Origin: Cohnella rhizoplanae | Lineage (GTDB): Bacteria > Bacillota > Bacilli > Paenibacillales > Paenibacillaceae | Assembly (NCBI RefSeq): GCF_948329515.1 | Contig: NZ_CAOJCN010000002.1 | Location: 309,740 to 373,739 of the forward strand | Reading direction: 5' to 3' | DNA: 64,000 nt | Part shown: one piece after another, positions 24,565-34,153 of the stretch | How positions within the stretch are numbered: position 1 is the stretch's first letter | Layout: every line of letters begins with the position of its first letter | The notes under the pieces: model-generated | The model's input: only the letters and a program-made list of their open reading frames with translations | The model's database searches: none | What the model was told of the DNA's origin: nothing | Program-made: the position numbers and the translations under genes

Positions 24565-27321
24565 ATGGGAAATACGAGACGTTGGCGAAAGAGCGGCGTC
24601 GCGGCGCTGGCGATGGCGTTGCTCGGTTCGCTGCTGCCCTCGGCGGCGGCACCTGCGTTCGCGGATACGCCGACCGCGCCTACGACGCAGTCGGCGACGA
24701 GCCTGTACATGTCCAACTGGTCGGATGCGATGAACATCTGGATGGCGAGCAAGCTCTCGCAGAACGATACGGGAACGTATGGTCCGCGGATCGGGGAGAT
24801 GCGCATCTCCAGCGACTTCAACACCAATCAGATCAAGGACTATTCCGGCTTTTTCCGCGACGAGACGCATGCCGTCAAGTACGATCAGATCCACAACTTC
24901 AACTCGGAAGCTTATTACGACGACGGCGGCATCCTGCGGACGAAGTACCTGGATTACGGCGGGAACAACATGCCGGTCACGGTGACCAAGGATTATGCGA
25001 TGGTCCCGAGCGGCAGCTTCACCGTCGCGACCTATACGTTCACCAACCCGGCCGCCTCCTCCGTCGACTACAACCTGCTCGAGCAAATTCACGTGAACAA
25101 CAAGACGCTGGGCGGGACGCCCGCGACCAACACCGCCTCCTACGACAGCACGCGCAACGCGCTGTTCGTGAACATGAGCAACTCGGGGCAGTATTACGTC
25201 GCGCTCGGCGCCTTCCAGACGATGACCGGCTACCAAGCGGGAGACGATACCGTATCCAACGTGAGCAGCAGCACGGTCGCGCCTTGGTATACGTTCGACA
25301 ACAACGGCACGCTTAAGAACAATGCCAGCGTTACGGCCAACGATATCAGCGTCGCGTTCAACAAGTCGTTCACGATCCCCGCTCACGGCTCCGTGACGCT
25401 CTCCTTCGTGGCGACCGTGCGCAGCACGCTGACCCAGGCGCAAAGCGCCGTCGACACGGCGCGGGCGCAGACCGCCGCCTATTGGTTCACGCAGACGCAG
25501 AGCGCTTACGCGAGTTGGCTCGGCGGCGGCAAGTCGGTCAGCTTTGCCGACGACGGCATCAACCAGGCCTACAAGCGTTCGCTCGTCGTCATCAAGAACG
25601 CGATTAACCCCGTATCCGGCGCGATGCCGGCCGCGACGAATCCGATCGCGTACGGTTACAAGGTATGGGCGAGGGACAGCGCCGTCACCGCGATGATTCT
25701 GGATCAGGCGGGATTCACGGCTGAAGCCGAAAAGTACTGGTACTGGCTCAGGGACCGGCAGCAGAGCGACGGCAGCTTCAAGACGACCTTTAATCTATGG
25801 GACAGCAGCTACGTGAGCTTCGTGGAGCCCGAGCACGATTCGATCGGGATTTATCTGATCGGCGCTTATCTGCACTACAAGATTACGGGCAGTTCGACCT
25901 TCCTGAACAACATTTGGACCAGCTACCGCAAGTCGGCAGACTTCGTATACGGCGCGATCGGTTCCGATCCGTACGGCTTCGGTCCGGCGGACGCGAGCAT
26001 CTGGGAGGAAACGGTCGAGTACAATACGTTCACCCAGTCGCTGTACGCCACGGGATTGGATGCCGCCCAGTACATGGCGAGGGCGAAGAGCCTGCCTGCG
26101 CTCGCCGACGATTACAATGGCGTGGCCAGCAAGATCCGGAGCAACGTCAACAAATCGGACAGCTGGAGCCCGAAGGGAATGTGGAACGGCACCAGCTTTA
26201 ACAGGGCCGTGACGACGTCGGGCGGCGCCAATACGCTGGTGGACGCGTCCTCGATGGCGGCGCTCGTCTTCGGCACGGTGGACGCGAATTCCTCGCGCGC
26301 GGCCAGCCACGTGTCCACCGTGCTCAGTCATCTGCAGCACGATACCTACGGAATCGCGAGGTACGACAGCGACAACTTCTATTACACGTCGCCTTACAGT
26401 CCGGCCGGCAACGAAGCGCTGAGCGATGAGCCCTCATGGCCGCAGATGACCGCTTATCACGCTCTCTACTCCTTGTATAGAGGGGATTCGACGACGGCGC
26501 TGGCAGAGCTCAAGTGGATGGTATCGCGCATGGGCGCGGGCTACATGGCGCCGGGGGAATCAGTATCCCGCGTCACGCTCAAGCCGCTGCCGAGCACGAT
26601 GGTCGAGCCGGTGACGGCTGCCTGGTTCGTCGTGACGGCGCTCGCCTTTGGCGGCCAAGCCGATCTGCGGGTCGTACCGCCGCAGTCGAACGTAGGCGCC
26701 TACAAAACGATTACGGTGACTGGCACCGTGGCCAGCGACCTCTCCCAATACGGGAACGTCCCGTATTATCTGGACAACAACGCAAGCGTCTCCGGATCCG
26801 GAGATACCGACATCAAGCGCGTATACATCTCCAACGACGCAAGCAACTTGTATATCCGCGTCAAAAACGCGAGCGGCACGCTCTCGGCGTTCAACACCGC
26901 GCCGCGGTTCGGCGTGGCGGTATACGCCGAGGACTACAAGCACGGCTCGGCCGCCTCGCTGACCAGCGGCATCTACGGCGGCGCGCTGGATCACGCGGCG
27001 CAATACATGGTCGGACGCTGGAGCGACAGCAACAACTACGCGGCCTTCAAGGTGTCGGGCGGCGCGTGGACGTTCGACCACTTCATCACCGGCGTGATCG
27101 CGCCGCAGTGGAGCACCGCGAGCGGAGATATCGAGATGGTGATCCCGCTGTCCGAGCTGTCCGGCACGGGCGCCGTCGCGACGGGAGACTACTCCAACCT
27201 GAGCGTCGTGCTCATGCGGCAAAATCCCTCGACGCTGGCTTGGTCCGATGACGACGCGCAGGCTCTGCACGATCGAGCCATGACCACCGGCGAGGCCTGG
27301 TTCTACGGCCATGTAGAATAA
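24565..27321 (+). CDS. Secreted GH15 glycosidase (glucodextranase or glucoamylase type)
   Basis: 918 residues. The signal peptide ends near AFADTP. A bacterial GH15 N-terminal beta-sandwich occupies about 35-300. The (alpha/alpha)6 barrel spans about 325-700, with YGYKVWARDSAVTAMIL, the general acid Glu481 in SIWEETVEY, and Glu622 in SDEPSWPQ as candidate base. A C-terminal beta domain (about 710-918) resembles those of glucodextranases. It would release glucose from the non-reducing end of alpha-glucans or of the oligosaccharides made by the GH66 enzyme. The start follows AAGGGAGG. It lies 36 bp after GH66 and is probably in the same operon under the cre site. Confidence 0.85.
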   Translation: MGNTRRWRKSGVAALAMALLGSLLPSAAAPAFADTPTAPTTQSATSLYMSNWSDAMNIWMASKLSQNDTGTYGPRIGEMRISSDFNTNQIKDYSGFFRDETHAVKYDQIHNFNSEAYYDDGGILRTKYLDYGGNNMPVTVTKDYAMVPSGSFTVATYTFTNPAASSVDYNLLEQIHVNNKTLGGTPATNTASYDSTRNALFVNMSNSGQYYVALGAFQTMTGYQAGDDTVSNVSSSTVAPWYTFDNNGTLKNNASVTANDISVAFNKSFTIPAHGSVTLSFVATVRSTLTQAQSAVDTARAQTAAYWFTQTQSAYASWLGGGKSVSFADDGINQAYKRSLVVIKNAINPVSGAMPAATNPIAYGYKVWARDSAVTAMILDQAGFTAEAEKYWYWLRDRQQSDGSFKTTFNLWDSSYVSFVEPEHDSIGIYLIGAYLHYKITGSSTFLNNIWTSYRKSADFVYGAIGSDPYGFGPADASIWEETVEYNTFTQSLYATGLDAAQYMARAKSLPALADDYNGVASKIRSNVNKSDSWSPKGMWNGTSFNRAVTTSGGANTLVDASSMAALVFGTVDANSSRAASHVSTVLSHLQHDTYGIARYDSDNFYYTSPYSPAGNEALSDEPSWPQMTAYHALYSLYRGDSTTALAELKWMVSRMGAGYMAPGESVSRVTLKPLPSTMVEPVTAAWFVVTALAFGGQADLRVVPPQSNVGAYKTITVTGTVASDLSQYGNVPYYLDNNASVSGSGDTDIKRVYISNDASNLYIRVKNASGTLSAFNTAPRFGVAVYAEDYKHGSAASLTSGIYGGALDHAAQYMVGRWSDSNNYAAFKVSGGAWTFDHFITGVIAPQWSTASGDIEMVIPLSELSGTGAVATGDYSNLSVVLMRQNPSTLAWSDDDAQALHDRAMTTGEAWFYGHVE

Positions 27322-27335
27322 GCACTGGCTGTTTC

Positions 27336-27380
27336 ACTGTCCCTTGTGCAGATTTCTTTCTGCCAAGGGGCAGTTTTTTT
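27336..27380 (+). terminator. Rho-independent terminator after the GH66-GH15 operon
   Basis: ACTGTCCCTTG pairs with CAAGGGGCAGT through 10 of 11 positions, with an inner GCAGA/TCTGC stem, followed by seven T. Confidence 0.88.
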
Positions 27381-27576
27381 CGCCGTTCCCCTTACCTGCA
27401 GGGGGTACACCACTGTTTTTCACATTTCAACGATATCCCCTTCGCACAGGAAGGCAGTATGTATGGACGCGTTTATACGGTATCCCTCTCAAACAGGTAC
27501 AAGAACTTCATGTTCCGTCAAACTCTGTAATGGCGTATTTGCGGTTTAAATGAACGCGACTACCGGAAAAGCGAGA

Positions 27577-27624
27577 TTGCATTAATTGGAACAAAAAGGT
27601 ACAATAAGAACATTAGTTCTTATT
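27577..27624 (+). promoter_or_regulatory. Promoter and inverted-repeat operator of the transposase-like gene
   Basis: TTGCAT (27577-27582), a 17-base spacer and TACAAT (27600-27605) form a near-ideal promoter. The inverted repeat AATAAGAAC-ATTA-GTTCTTATT (27603-27624) overlaps the -10 and probable start site, just before the RBS CGGAGG. It could be an operator or an RNA hairpin. The rest of the 27381-27576 gap shows nothing recognisable. Confidence 0.6.
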
Positions 27625-27645
27625 TTTCGGAGGTTATGATGCGAT

Positions 27646-28578
27646 ATGAACGCTTGGAATCGGTTATGCGAACAGGCACCCGCTATTATCGAAGAAGATT
27701 GCGAGCTTGCGTTATTCCGGGCCAAGTGGCCTCGCGGATTTCGTTGTCCGCGTTGTGAGGGAGTATCCTTCTATCGCTTAACTTCGCGCAGCCGCCGATT
27801 GTTCGAGTGCAGTACGTGCGCCCATCAGACCTCGCTTACGGCCGGCACGATTCTAGAAGGTACGCGGACGCCGCTCGTCAAATGGTTCCAGGCGCTTTTC
27901 CTGATGCAAACGGGCATCTCGTCCATGTTGCTGGCGGAACTTATTGAGGTTACCTACAAGACGGCTTGGCTTATTAATCATAAACTTCGCTATGCGATTC
28001 AGGTTCGCGACGAGGCCAGGCCGCTGCAGGGCGATCTGCAGCTCTACGGGGATTTCTATGCGAGACCGTCGATGAACCGGCCCTCGGATCCGCTGGAATA
28101 CCGGGATCAGCCGGCCGTCGCCGGCGCGTCTATTAATTCCGATAACGGACAGATTGCAGAACTCAAGATCAAGAGACTATCCCCGGCCGAGTTCAATCGT
28201 CGCGCGTTCGGCATAGCGTCATTTGGCGGATTCTTATGGCGGCATGTGGTGGAGGATCGCACCGGGAATCGGCAAATCGAGATTGTAAAAATCGCGGACG
28301 GAGATGGCGTGACGCAGCTCGGAGCGGCATGGAGAGGGGCTATCCGCTGGCTGGCGCGTACGTTCGGCGGCATCGGGCCGAAGCATCTCCAAGCCTATTT
28401 GGATGAATATTGCTTCCGCGTGAATGTGGGCGCGGATGGGTTTAATACACTGCTGCAGCAATGCGGCCGTACGCGTACGATTACACAGCCCGAGCTCGTG
28501 AGAAAGCGGCGTAACGTACGATCCGTTCGCTGGACCGGTCTGGCTAATCTTAAAACACGTTTCGTGCATGTTTCATAA
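27646..28578 (+). CDS. IS1595-like transposase-derived protein, probably domesticated or inactive
   Basis: 310 residues. An N-terminal zinc ribbon has FRCPRCEG and FECSTCAHQ. It is followed by the IS1595-type helical segment (TPLVKWFQALFLMQTG) and an RNase H-like region. The C-terminal FGGIGPKHLQAYLDEYCFRVN matches the end of the family, including the last acidic residue. LQLYGDFYAR could hold the first Asp. The usual middle block with the second catalytic Asp is not recognisable, so the DDE core seems decayed. I found no terminal inverted repeats or target duplication around it. It has its own promoter and palindromic operator, which suggests a resident gene rather than a mobile element. Confidence 0.7.
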   Translation: MNAWNRLCEQAPAIIEEDCELALFRAKWPRGFRCPRCEGVSFYRLTSRSRRLFECSTCAHQTSLTAGTILEGTRTPLVKWFQALFLMQTGISSMLLAELIEVTYKTAWLINHKLRYAIQVRDEARPLQGDLQLYGDFYARPSMNRPSDPLEYRDQPAVAGASINSDNGQIAELKIKRLSPAEFNRRAFGIASFGGFLWRHVVEDRTGNRQIEIVKIADGDGVTQLGAAWRGAIRWLARTFGGIGPKHLQAYLDEYCFRVNVGADGFNTLLQQCGRTRTITQPELVRKRRNVRSVRWTGLANLKTRFVHVS

Positions 28579-28983
28579 AACGGTGCTCGTGAAGCATTGA
28601 GGTAGGTTTCGAGTCTGCAACGTTAACCCTACAATGCACTCCCTCACTTGTTTTCTCCCTTTTATTTCATCATTGCCTCCTAAGATTTCGGCAGGCATCC
28701 TACGTTAGCCTCGTATTTAACCCTTAACCTGAGCGAAGGGGATAGCGTTGTAATGTGTGAAAAAGCAGTTTGCGTGGCGGCGCGGCGCCCCTCCCGCAGC
28801 GAAGTCTTGCTTAAGTAGGTATTTGCGAGTCATGCGAGCGCGACGGTGTTCTTTTTTCCGGGCCATGCGGAAAATGAGATACCGCTGCATAAGTGAGCAG
28901 GCCTAATCGGGATAAAATGCGGAACAAAAGGCACCAAATCGGAATTACGAGAAATGTCGGAGACGGCGAAGAACACCCATAAT
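28579..28983. other. Intergenic region before the sugar ABC operon
   Basis: About 400 bp without a convincing gene. The minus-strand reading through here is a shadow of the solute-binding gene. I see no clear terminator for the transposase-like gene and no canonical promoter. The only recognised element is the cre site at its downstream edge. Confidence 0.5.
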
Positions 28984-28997
28984 TGAAAGCGTAAACA
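28984..28997 (+). promoter_or_regulatory. CcpA cre site before the sugar ABC operon
   Basis: TGAAAGCGTAAACA is a strong match to the catabolite-responsive element. It lies 24 bases ahead of the GTG start, a position from which CcpA could block initiation or elongation. Confidence 0.7.
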
Positions 28998-29021
28998 CAA
29001 CGCGTTCAAGGGGGAAACACA

Positions 29022-30401
29022 GTGGGGTTCGTCAATCGGGCAACGAAAGGAATCACGCTTGCGGCACTGGCTGCGGCAATGCTGACGGCGTGCGGTTCCA
29101 ACGGCAATGGAAACAATGAGGCTTCGCCGAGCCCGGCCGACAGCGCTTCGGTTTCGCCCAGCGCAAGCGCCGAAGCGACGGCTTCTGCATCGGCATCCCC
29201 TTCGGAGGCGCCAAGCGACCAGCCGCAAGTAACGGTGGAGTTCTGGCACGCCTACGGGGAAGGCGAGGAGAAGGTGCTGCTGGAGCAGGTGGTCCCGAAG
29301 TTCGAGGAGGCCAATCCGAGCATCAAGATTCACGCGACGCGCATGCCGACGGAGAACCTGGATCAGCAGGTGCTCACCGCGGCGGCCGGGGGGACGCCGC
29401 CCGACGTGATGCGCATGGACAATACATGGGTGTCCAACATGGCGAAGCAGGGAGCGCTGCAGGAGATATCGGGCTATCCGGATGCGCAGGACATTCTGGA
29501 CAACTCGTTTAAGGGAACGGTGGACACCAATCTGTATCAAGGAAAGTATTACGGCGTGCCGCTCGATACGAATACCCGCGTCGCGATCTATAACAAGGAG
29601 CTGCTGACCAAGGCCGGCGCATCGGAGCCGCCGAAGACGATCGACGAGCTCGTGGCGTTGGCGCGCAATCTCAAGACGCAGGGCAAATATTCGGGGATTA
29701 CGATCGGCGGCACGAACGTGTGGGATTTCTCCGCCTGGTTCTGGACGCTCGGCGGCAAGTACACGGACGACGCCTATACGAAGGCGACGGGCTATCTGAA
29801 CGGAGACGCCAGCGTGAAGGCGCTCGATACGATCTACGGCTGGTACAAGGAGGGATTGCTCGCGCCTCCGATCCTCGGCGGTCAGCCGGGAACGTGGGAG
29901 GGCCTCCGCGGCGACAAGGGGAAGGCGGCGTCCTACATGATGATTACGGACGGACCCTGGTTCTATTCGCTGATCGGCGACGCGGACACCAAAGACAAGA
30001 TGATCCCGGCGCTTATCCCGGCCGGCCCGGACGGCATGAGCCATTCGGTCATCGGCGGCGAGGACCTCGTCATCTTCAACGGCGCCAAGCAGCCCGAGGC
30101 AGCCTGGAAGTTCGTGCAGTTTATGACGTCGACGGAAATCCAGCTGCTGCTCGCCAAGCAGACCGGGCAGATCCCGACCAACAAGGAAGCCGCGCAGTCG
30201 CCCGAGCTGGAAGACGTGTGGTACCTCAAATCCTATATCGACCAGCTCGAAAATGCTTACGCCCGTACGCCGAGCGCGAACGCCAACAAGATCAACGACG
30301 CGATCGGCACGGCCTTTGAATCGGTATTCCGCGGCAAGGCCGGGGCCAAGGAAGCGCTCGACAAGGCCGCTGCGCAAGTCGACAAGCTGCTCGGCGAATA
30401 A
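29022..30401 (+). CDS. Sugar ABC transporter solute-binding lipoprotein
   Basis: 459 residues, family 1 extracellular solute-binding protein. A lipoprotein signal ends in AAMLTACGS, so Cys is lipid-modified and anchors the protein to the membrane. A Ser/Ala/Pro-rich linker (about 30-65) leads into the binding domain starting VTVEFWHAYGEGEEK. GGTPPDVMRMDNTW and GYLNGDASVKALD are typical. The GTG start is seven bases after AAGGGGG. First gene of a six-gene operon with permeases, a two-component pair and a second binding protein. The ligand is probably an oligosaccharide, and alpha-1,6-gluco-oligosaccharides are suggested only by the neighbouring GH66/GH15 genes. Confidence 0.9.
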   Translation: MGFVNRATKGITLAALAAAMLTACGSNGNGNNEASPSPADSASVSPSASAEATASASASPSEAPSDQPQVTVEFWHAYGEGEEKVLLEQVVPKFEEANPSIKIHATRMPTENLDQQVLTAAAGGTPPDVMRMDNTWVSNMAKQGALQEISGYPDAQDILDNSFKGTVDTNLYQGKYYGVPLDTNTRVAIYNKELLTKAGASEPPKTIDELVALARNLKTQGKYSGITIGGTNVWDFSAWFWTLGGKYTDDAYTKATGYLNGDASVKALDTIYGWYKEGLLAPPILGGQPGTWEGLRGDKGKAASYMMITDGPWFYSLIGDADTKDKMIPALIPAGPDGMSHSVIGGEDLVIFNGAKQPEAAWKFVQFMTSTEIQLLLAKQTGQIPTNKEAAQSPELEDVWYLKSYIDQLENAYARTPSANANKINDAIGTAFESVFRGKAGAKEALDKAAAQVDKLLGE

Positions 30402-30415
30402 GCGGCTGCCAGGTC

Positions 30416-30447
30416 AACCGGCTCTGCGGCAACGCGCGGAGCCGGTT
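30416..30447 (+). other. Intercistronic stem-loop
   Basis: AACCGGCTC and GAGCCGGTT form a 9-bp stem between the binding-protein and permease genes, followed only by TTTCCG. It is probably a partial terminator or 3' mRNA stabiliser that lets the binding protein be made in excess. Confidence 0.6.
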
Positions 30448-30478
30448 TCCGTTTAGATCAGGGAAAGGAAGTCATGCC

Positions 30479-31375
30479 ATGCGCAGAGCGCTGAATCAGT
30501 ACGCCCAAGTATCGCCCTACCTCGCGGTAGGCTTCGCGCTGACGATCGCCTTCGTGCTGTATCCGATGGTAAAAGGGATGTATATTAGCTTCTTCCACTA
30601 CAACGTCATCAAGCCCGACACAAGCGAGGCCGCGGGCTTCGGCAACTTCGGGCGCGTATTCGGCGATCCGATGATCGGCACGGCTCTTCGCAACTCGATC
30701 CTGCTCGCGCTCGTGACGGTGCCCGGCCAGTGGATCGTCGGCGTCATGCTGGCGCTGCTGATCCAGGTCAAAACGGTGCGCCTGAAGGTCGTATGGCGCC
30801 TCGTATACTATATCCCGGTCATCAGCTCATGGATCGTCGTATCGTATCTATTTCGATTTTTGTTCGCGGACGGTCATGAGGGCTTTATTAACTACTTGCT
30901 CGTCGATATGCTGCATCTGATCGGCGAGCCGATCGGCTGGCTGCAGAATACCTGGTCAGCTAATCTCGTAATCTGGCTCGTCAGCATCTGGAAAGGCGTC
31001 GGCTGGGTCATGGTGCTCTATCTGGCGGCGCTCCAGTCCATTCCGCAATCGCTCTACGAGGCCGCCGAGATCGACGGGGCGAAGCCGGCAACGACGTTCC
31101 TGCAAATCACGCTGCCGCTCGTCCGGCCATTGACCGCTTATGTCTTGATTAACCTGATCAACGGCGCGATCCAGGCCTTTATACAGGTGTACGCGATTAC
31201 GCAGGGGGGACCGATGGACACGACGCAGCTGCTTAATACGTACCTGTACAAGCAGGCATTCCAGTACTTCGACTTCGGCTATGCCTCCGCGATAAGCGTA
31301 TGCCTCGGGGTGTTTATATTCGCGCTGACCTACACGCAGCAGCGTTCGATCGGCCGCGATCGGATCGAATATTAG
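30479..31375 (+). CDS. Sugar ABC transporter permease (MalF/UgpA type)
   Basis: 298 residues with six predicted helices. The cytoplasmic EAA loop is visible as YEAAEIDGAKPATTFLQITLPLV at about 193-215, where it contacts the ATPase. It forms a heterodimer with the next gene product, 12 bp downstream. No nucleotide-binding subunit is encoded in the operon, so a shared MsmX-type ATPase elsewhere is expected. Confidence 0.9.
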   Translation: MRRALNQYAQVSPYLAVGFALTIAFVLYPMVKGMYISFFHYNVIKPDTSEAAGFGNFGRVFGDPMIGTALRNSILLALVTVPGQWIVGVMLALLIQVKTVRLKVVWRLVYYIPVISSWIVVSYLFRFLFADGHEGFINYLLVDMLHLIGEPIGWLQNTWSANLVIWLVSIWKGVGWVMVLYLAALQSIPQSLYEAAEIDGAKPATTFLQITLPLVRPLTAYVLINLINGAIQAFIQVYAITQGGPMDTTQLLNTYLYKQAFQYFDFGYASAISVCLGVFIFALTYTQQRSIGRDRIEY

Positions 31376-31387
31376 GGGGATGCCGCG

Positions 31388-32215
31388 ATGAAAAACCTCA
31401 AAACGACGCTGATCCACCTGCTGCTCGTCGCCGGGATCGCCGTCGTCGTCGGCCCGTTCGTTTATATGATCTTGACGTCGCTGACGACAGACAATTACAG
31501 CCTGCCGAGTCCCCACAAGCTGATGACGGACACGAAGTCGCTGGACAACTTCGCGCAGGCTTGGGGCAAAAACCACTTCCAGCTTTATTTCATGAACAGT
31601 CTGCTCGTGACGGGCGCCACGATGCTGTTTTCATTGGCCTTATCGTCCTGCATGGCTTATGCCTTCGCCCGGTTTCCGTTTCCCGGCAAGGAGCTGCTGT
31701 TCCGATTGTTCGTCTTCACGCTGTTCGTGCCGGCGATCATCAATATTATTCCGCAGTTCACGATCTTGAAGGCGCTCCATCTGGTGGACCGCTTTCCCGG
31801 CTTGATTCTGCTGTACGTCGGTTCGGGACTCGTCGGCAGCACGTTTTTCCTGCGGGGATTTTTCGAGCGCATTCCGCGCGAGCTGGAGGAGTCCATCGTC
31901 ATCGACGGCGGCGGCCGGTTCACGATCTTCCGTTCGATCTATATCCCGTTGTCGCTGCCGGCGCTCGGCACGCTCGCGATTTTTTCGTTCCAGGGCACGT
32001 GGGACGAATTCGTCGTGGCGCTCACGGTCATGAAGTCGGAGGCGCACCGGACGCTGCCGGTCGCGCTGCAGCTTTTCCGCGGGCAATACGTCTCGTTCTA
32101 CGGCCTGTTCTTCGCCGCGTCGATCATCGCGCTGATACCGACGATCATCGTATTCCTCGTCTTCCAGAAGCAATTCGTACAGGCCAACCTGTCGGACGGG
32201 AGCATTAAAAATTAG
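31388..32215 (+). CDS. Sugar ABC transporter permease (MalG/UgpE type)
   Basis: 275 residues, six helices, with the EAA loop ELEESIVIDGGGRFTIFRSI at about 164-183. The pair with the upstream permease and a family 1 binding protein is a standard CUT1 carbohydrate importer lacking its own ATPase. A strong extended -10 downstream suggests that the sensor genes can also be transcribed separately. Confidence 0.9.
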   Translation: MKNLKTTLIHLLLVAGIAVVVGPFVYMILTSLTTDNYSLPSPHKLMTDTKSLDNFAQAWGKNHFQLYFMNSLLVTGATMLFSLALSSCMAYAFARFPFPGKELLFRLFVFTLFVPAIINIIPQFTILKALHLVDRFPGLILLYVGSGLVGSTFFLRGFFERIPRELEESIVIDGGGRFTIFRSIYIPLSLPALGTLAIFSFQGTWDEFVVALTVMKSEAHRTLPVALQLFRGQYVSFYGLFFAASIIALIPTIIVFLVFQKQFVQANLSDGSIKN

Positions 32216-32270
32216 CTTAGGCGAAGCTTCGACGATCGGCGAAAGCTCCTGCCGCGCTGCGGAACGCCCG

Positions 32271-32279
32271 TGCTATAAT
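32271..32279 (+). promoter_or_regulatory. Extended -10 promoter before the sensor kinase
   Basis: TGCTATAAT is a perfect extended -10, 47 bases before the kinase ATG. The -35 region is GC-rich and shows no match. Confidence 0.55.
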
Positions 32280-32326
32280 AACGATAACTAGGAACTAGGC
32301 CTCGCGTGCCGGGACGGGGAGCGTCT

Positions 32327-34153
32327 ATGATCAAATGGCTGAGGGGATTGCTGTTCGAGCGGGTATCGACGAAGCTGGTCGCGATGGTGCTTAGCCTGAT
32401 TCTGCTGTCCGCCACCCTGATCAGCACGATGTATTACGGCTCCTCGGTCTCCATCATCGGCAATCATGTAAGGGCTTCCACAAAGCAGGGGGCGCAGCAG
32501 ACCGCCGACTACCTGTCCCTCATGCTCACCGTCGGAACGGACATGGGCCAGCAGATCTTTCGCAACAACCGGCTGCAGGAGGCGCTGAACCGCGAAAAGG
32601 AGGGCAGCCTGTCCGTCGACGACCGGTTCGAGATCAAGGATTCGATCGGGCAGACGCTCAACAACACGATCTATTCAAGCTCCTTCGTCCGGGGCATCTA
32701 TATTCTGCGGGAAAACGGGGAGAGCTGGGGCAGCGGCATGTTCAATCCCTCCAAGGTGAAGCGGTATACGCTATCCGGTCACGACTGGTACAGCACAGCC
32801 GTCGGAGGAACGGCCAATGAATTCTGGCTGCCGCTCGGGTACGACCCGTTCAGCGGCGGCGGAGACGACACGGACCTGGTGCTGACGCTGGTCGATGCGT
32901 TCCGCGACCTCAAGACCAAAGAGATCGCAGGCGTCATCCTCGTTAATCTGGACGGCCAGCTGCTCCAGGACGCCGCGCAGCGCATCCAGCTCGGCAAGAC
33001 CGGCGCCTGGCGCGTAGTGGACGCGGATGGCCGGGTCATGATCGGACCGGAAGCCGCGGAGTGGGGGCGCCTGCTCGCGGACGGCGCGCTCGCGCGGACG
33101 ATCGCCGCGCAGCGAGACGAAGCCCTGGAATATCAGGCGAAGGTGGGCGGAGAGAGCTTCTATGTCGTATCCGTCCCCATGGCGAACGGCTGGAAGCTGG
33201 TCGGCCAGGTGCCCGTCCGCGAGATCGTCGGGGACATCGTATCGCTGCAGCGCAAGATCACGATGTATACCGCGCTGTTCCTGCTGCTCGCGCTGCTGGT
33301 CGGCCTCCTGTTCTCGATGCGGATCACGCGGCCGCTCCAGGAGCTGACGCGCCAGATGAAGTCGCTCGAGGCCAGCAACTTCAAGGCGCGCTCGCGCATC
33401 GCCTCGCGGGACGAGATCGGACGGCTGAGCCTGCGGTTCAACCAGATGGCGCAGCAGATCGAGAGTCTGATCGCGGAGGTGGACGAGGCCGGCGCGAAAA
33501 AAAGAGAAGCGGAGATTCGCGCGCTGAGGCACCAGATCAACCCGCACTTTTTGTACAACACGCTGTCCTCGATCCGCTGGATGATCAAGCTGGGCAATGG
33601 CGAAGGCGCCTATGCGGGCATCGCGGCCCTCGTCGAGCTCATGGAATCGAGCATGGGCAAGTCGAGCGTCTTCACGACGATCGGAGAAGAGCTGGCGCTG
33701 CTGCGCAAATATATGGTCATACAGCGTCTTCGGTATGGAGAAGGGATCGCGCTCGAGGTCGATGCGGACGAGGAGGCGCTTGACTTCCGCATTCCGCGCC
33801 TGCTGCTGCAGCCGATCGTGGAGAACGCGATCTTCCACGGGCTGGCGCCGCGCGATGGCCGGGGCACGGTGCGGCTGACCGTACGCAGGCGCGATCTGCC
33901 GCCTTCCGTCGCGATCGCGATCGCAGACGACGGCGCCGGGATGCCGGCCGAGCTCCTGGAGTCGCTGCCCCGCGCGGATCGCGATCCCGGCAGGCCGGGC
34001 ATGCTCGGCATCGGGCTTCAGCATGTGCGCGAGACGATCGGGCTGTATTATGGCGGGATCAGCGGTCTGTCGATCCGGAGCGAGGCCGGCCGGGGGACCG
34101 TCGTCGAGTTGATATTGGCGCCGCGGGAGGAGATGAAGGACGATGCGTTATAG
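32327..34153 (+). CDS. YesM-type sensor histidine kinase
   Basis: 608 residues. TM1 is about 14-36, followed by an extracellular sensor region to about 300 and TM2 (about 305-328). HAMP then follows (RITRPLQELTRQMKSLE), with the His_kinase box RHQINPHFLYNTLSS carrying the phospho-acceptor His, and an ATPase domain with VENAIFHGL and ADDGAGMP. Such kinases sense sugars or binding-protein complexes and phosphorylate a YesN-type regulator. The ATG at 32327 is seven bases after GGGGAG. A GTG seven codons upstream is less likely. It overlaps the regulator gene by 11 bp. Confidence 0.92.
   Translation: MIKWLRGLLFERVSTKLVAMVLSLILLSATLISTMYYGSSVSIIGNHVRASTKQGAQQTADYLSLMLTVGTDMGQQIFRNNRLQEALNREKEGSLSVDDRFEIKDSIGQTLNNTIYSSSFVRGIYILRENGESWGSGMFNPSKVKRYTLSGHDWYSTAVGGTANEFWLPLGYDPFSGGGDDTDLVLTLVDAFRDLKTKEIAGVILVNLDGQLLQDAAQRIQLGKTGAWRVVDADGRVMIGPEAAEWGRLLADGALARTIAAQRDEALEYQAKVGGESFYVVSVPMANGWKLVGQVPVREIVGDIVSLQRKITMYTALFLLLALLVGLLFSMRITRPLQELTRQMKSLEASNFKARSRIASRDEIGRLSLRFNQMAQQIESLIAEVDEAGAKKREAEIRALRHQINPHFLYNTLSSIRWMIKLGNGEGAYAGIAALVELMESSMGKSSVFTTIGEELALLRKYMVIQRLRYGEGIALEVDADEEALDFRIPRLLLQPIVENAIFHGLAPRDGRGTVRLTVRRRDLPPSVAIAIADDGAGMPAELLESLPRADRDPGRPGMLGIGLQHVRETIGLYYGGISGLSIRSEAGRGTVVELILAPREEMKDDAL

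Noticed and set aside
27381..28680. Complete IS element around the transposase-like gene
   Set aside because: No matching terminal inverted repeats or target-site duplication could be found by eye on either side.
28830..30377. 515-codon minus-strand frame opposite the first solute-binding protein
   Set aside because: Arg-rich shadow of the GC-rich plus-strand gene, no RBS and no domain. The plus frame has a lipobox and full family motifs.
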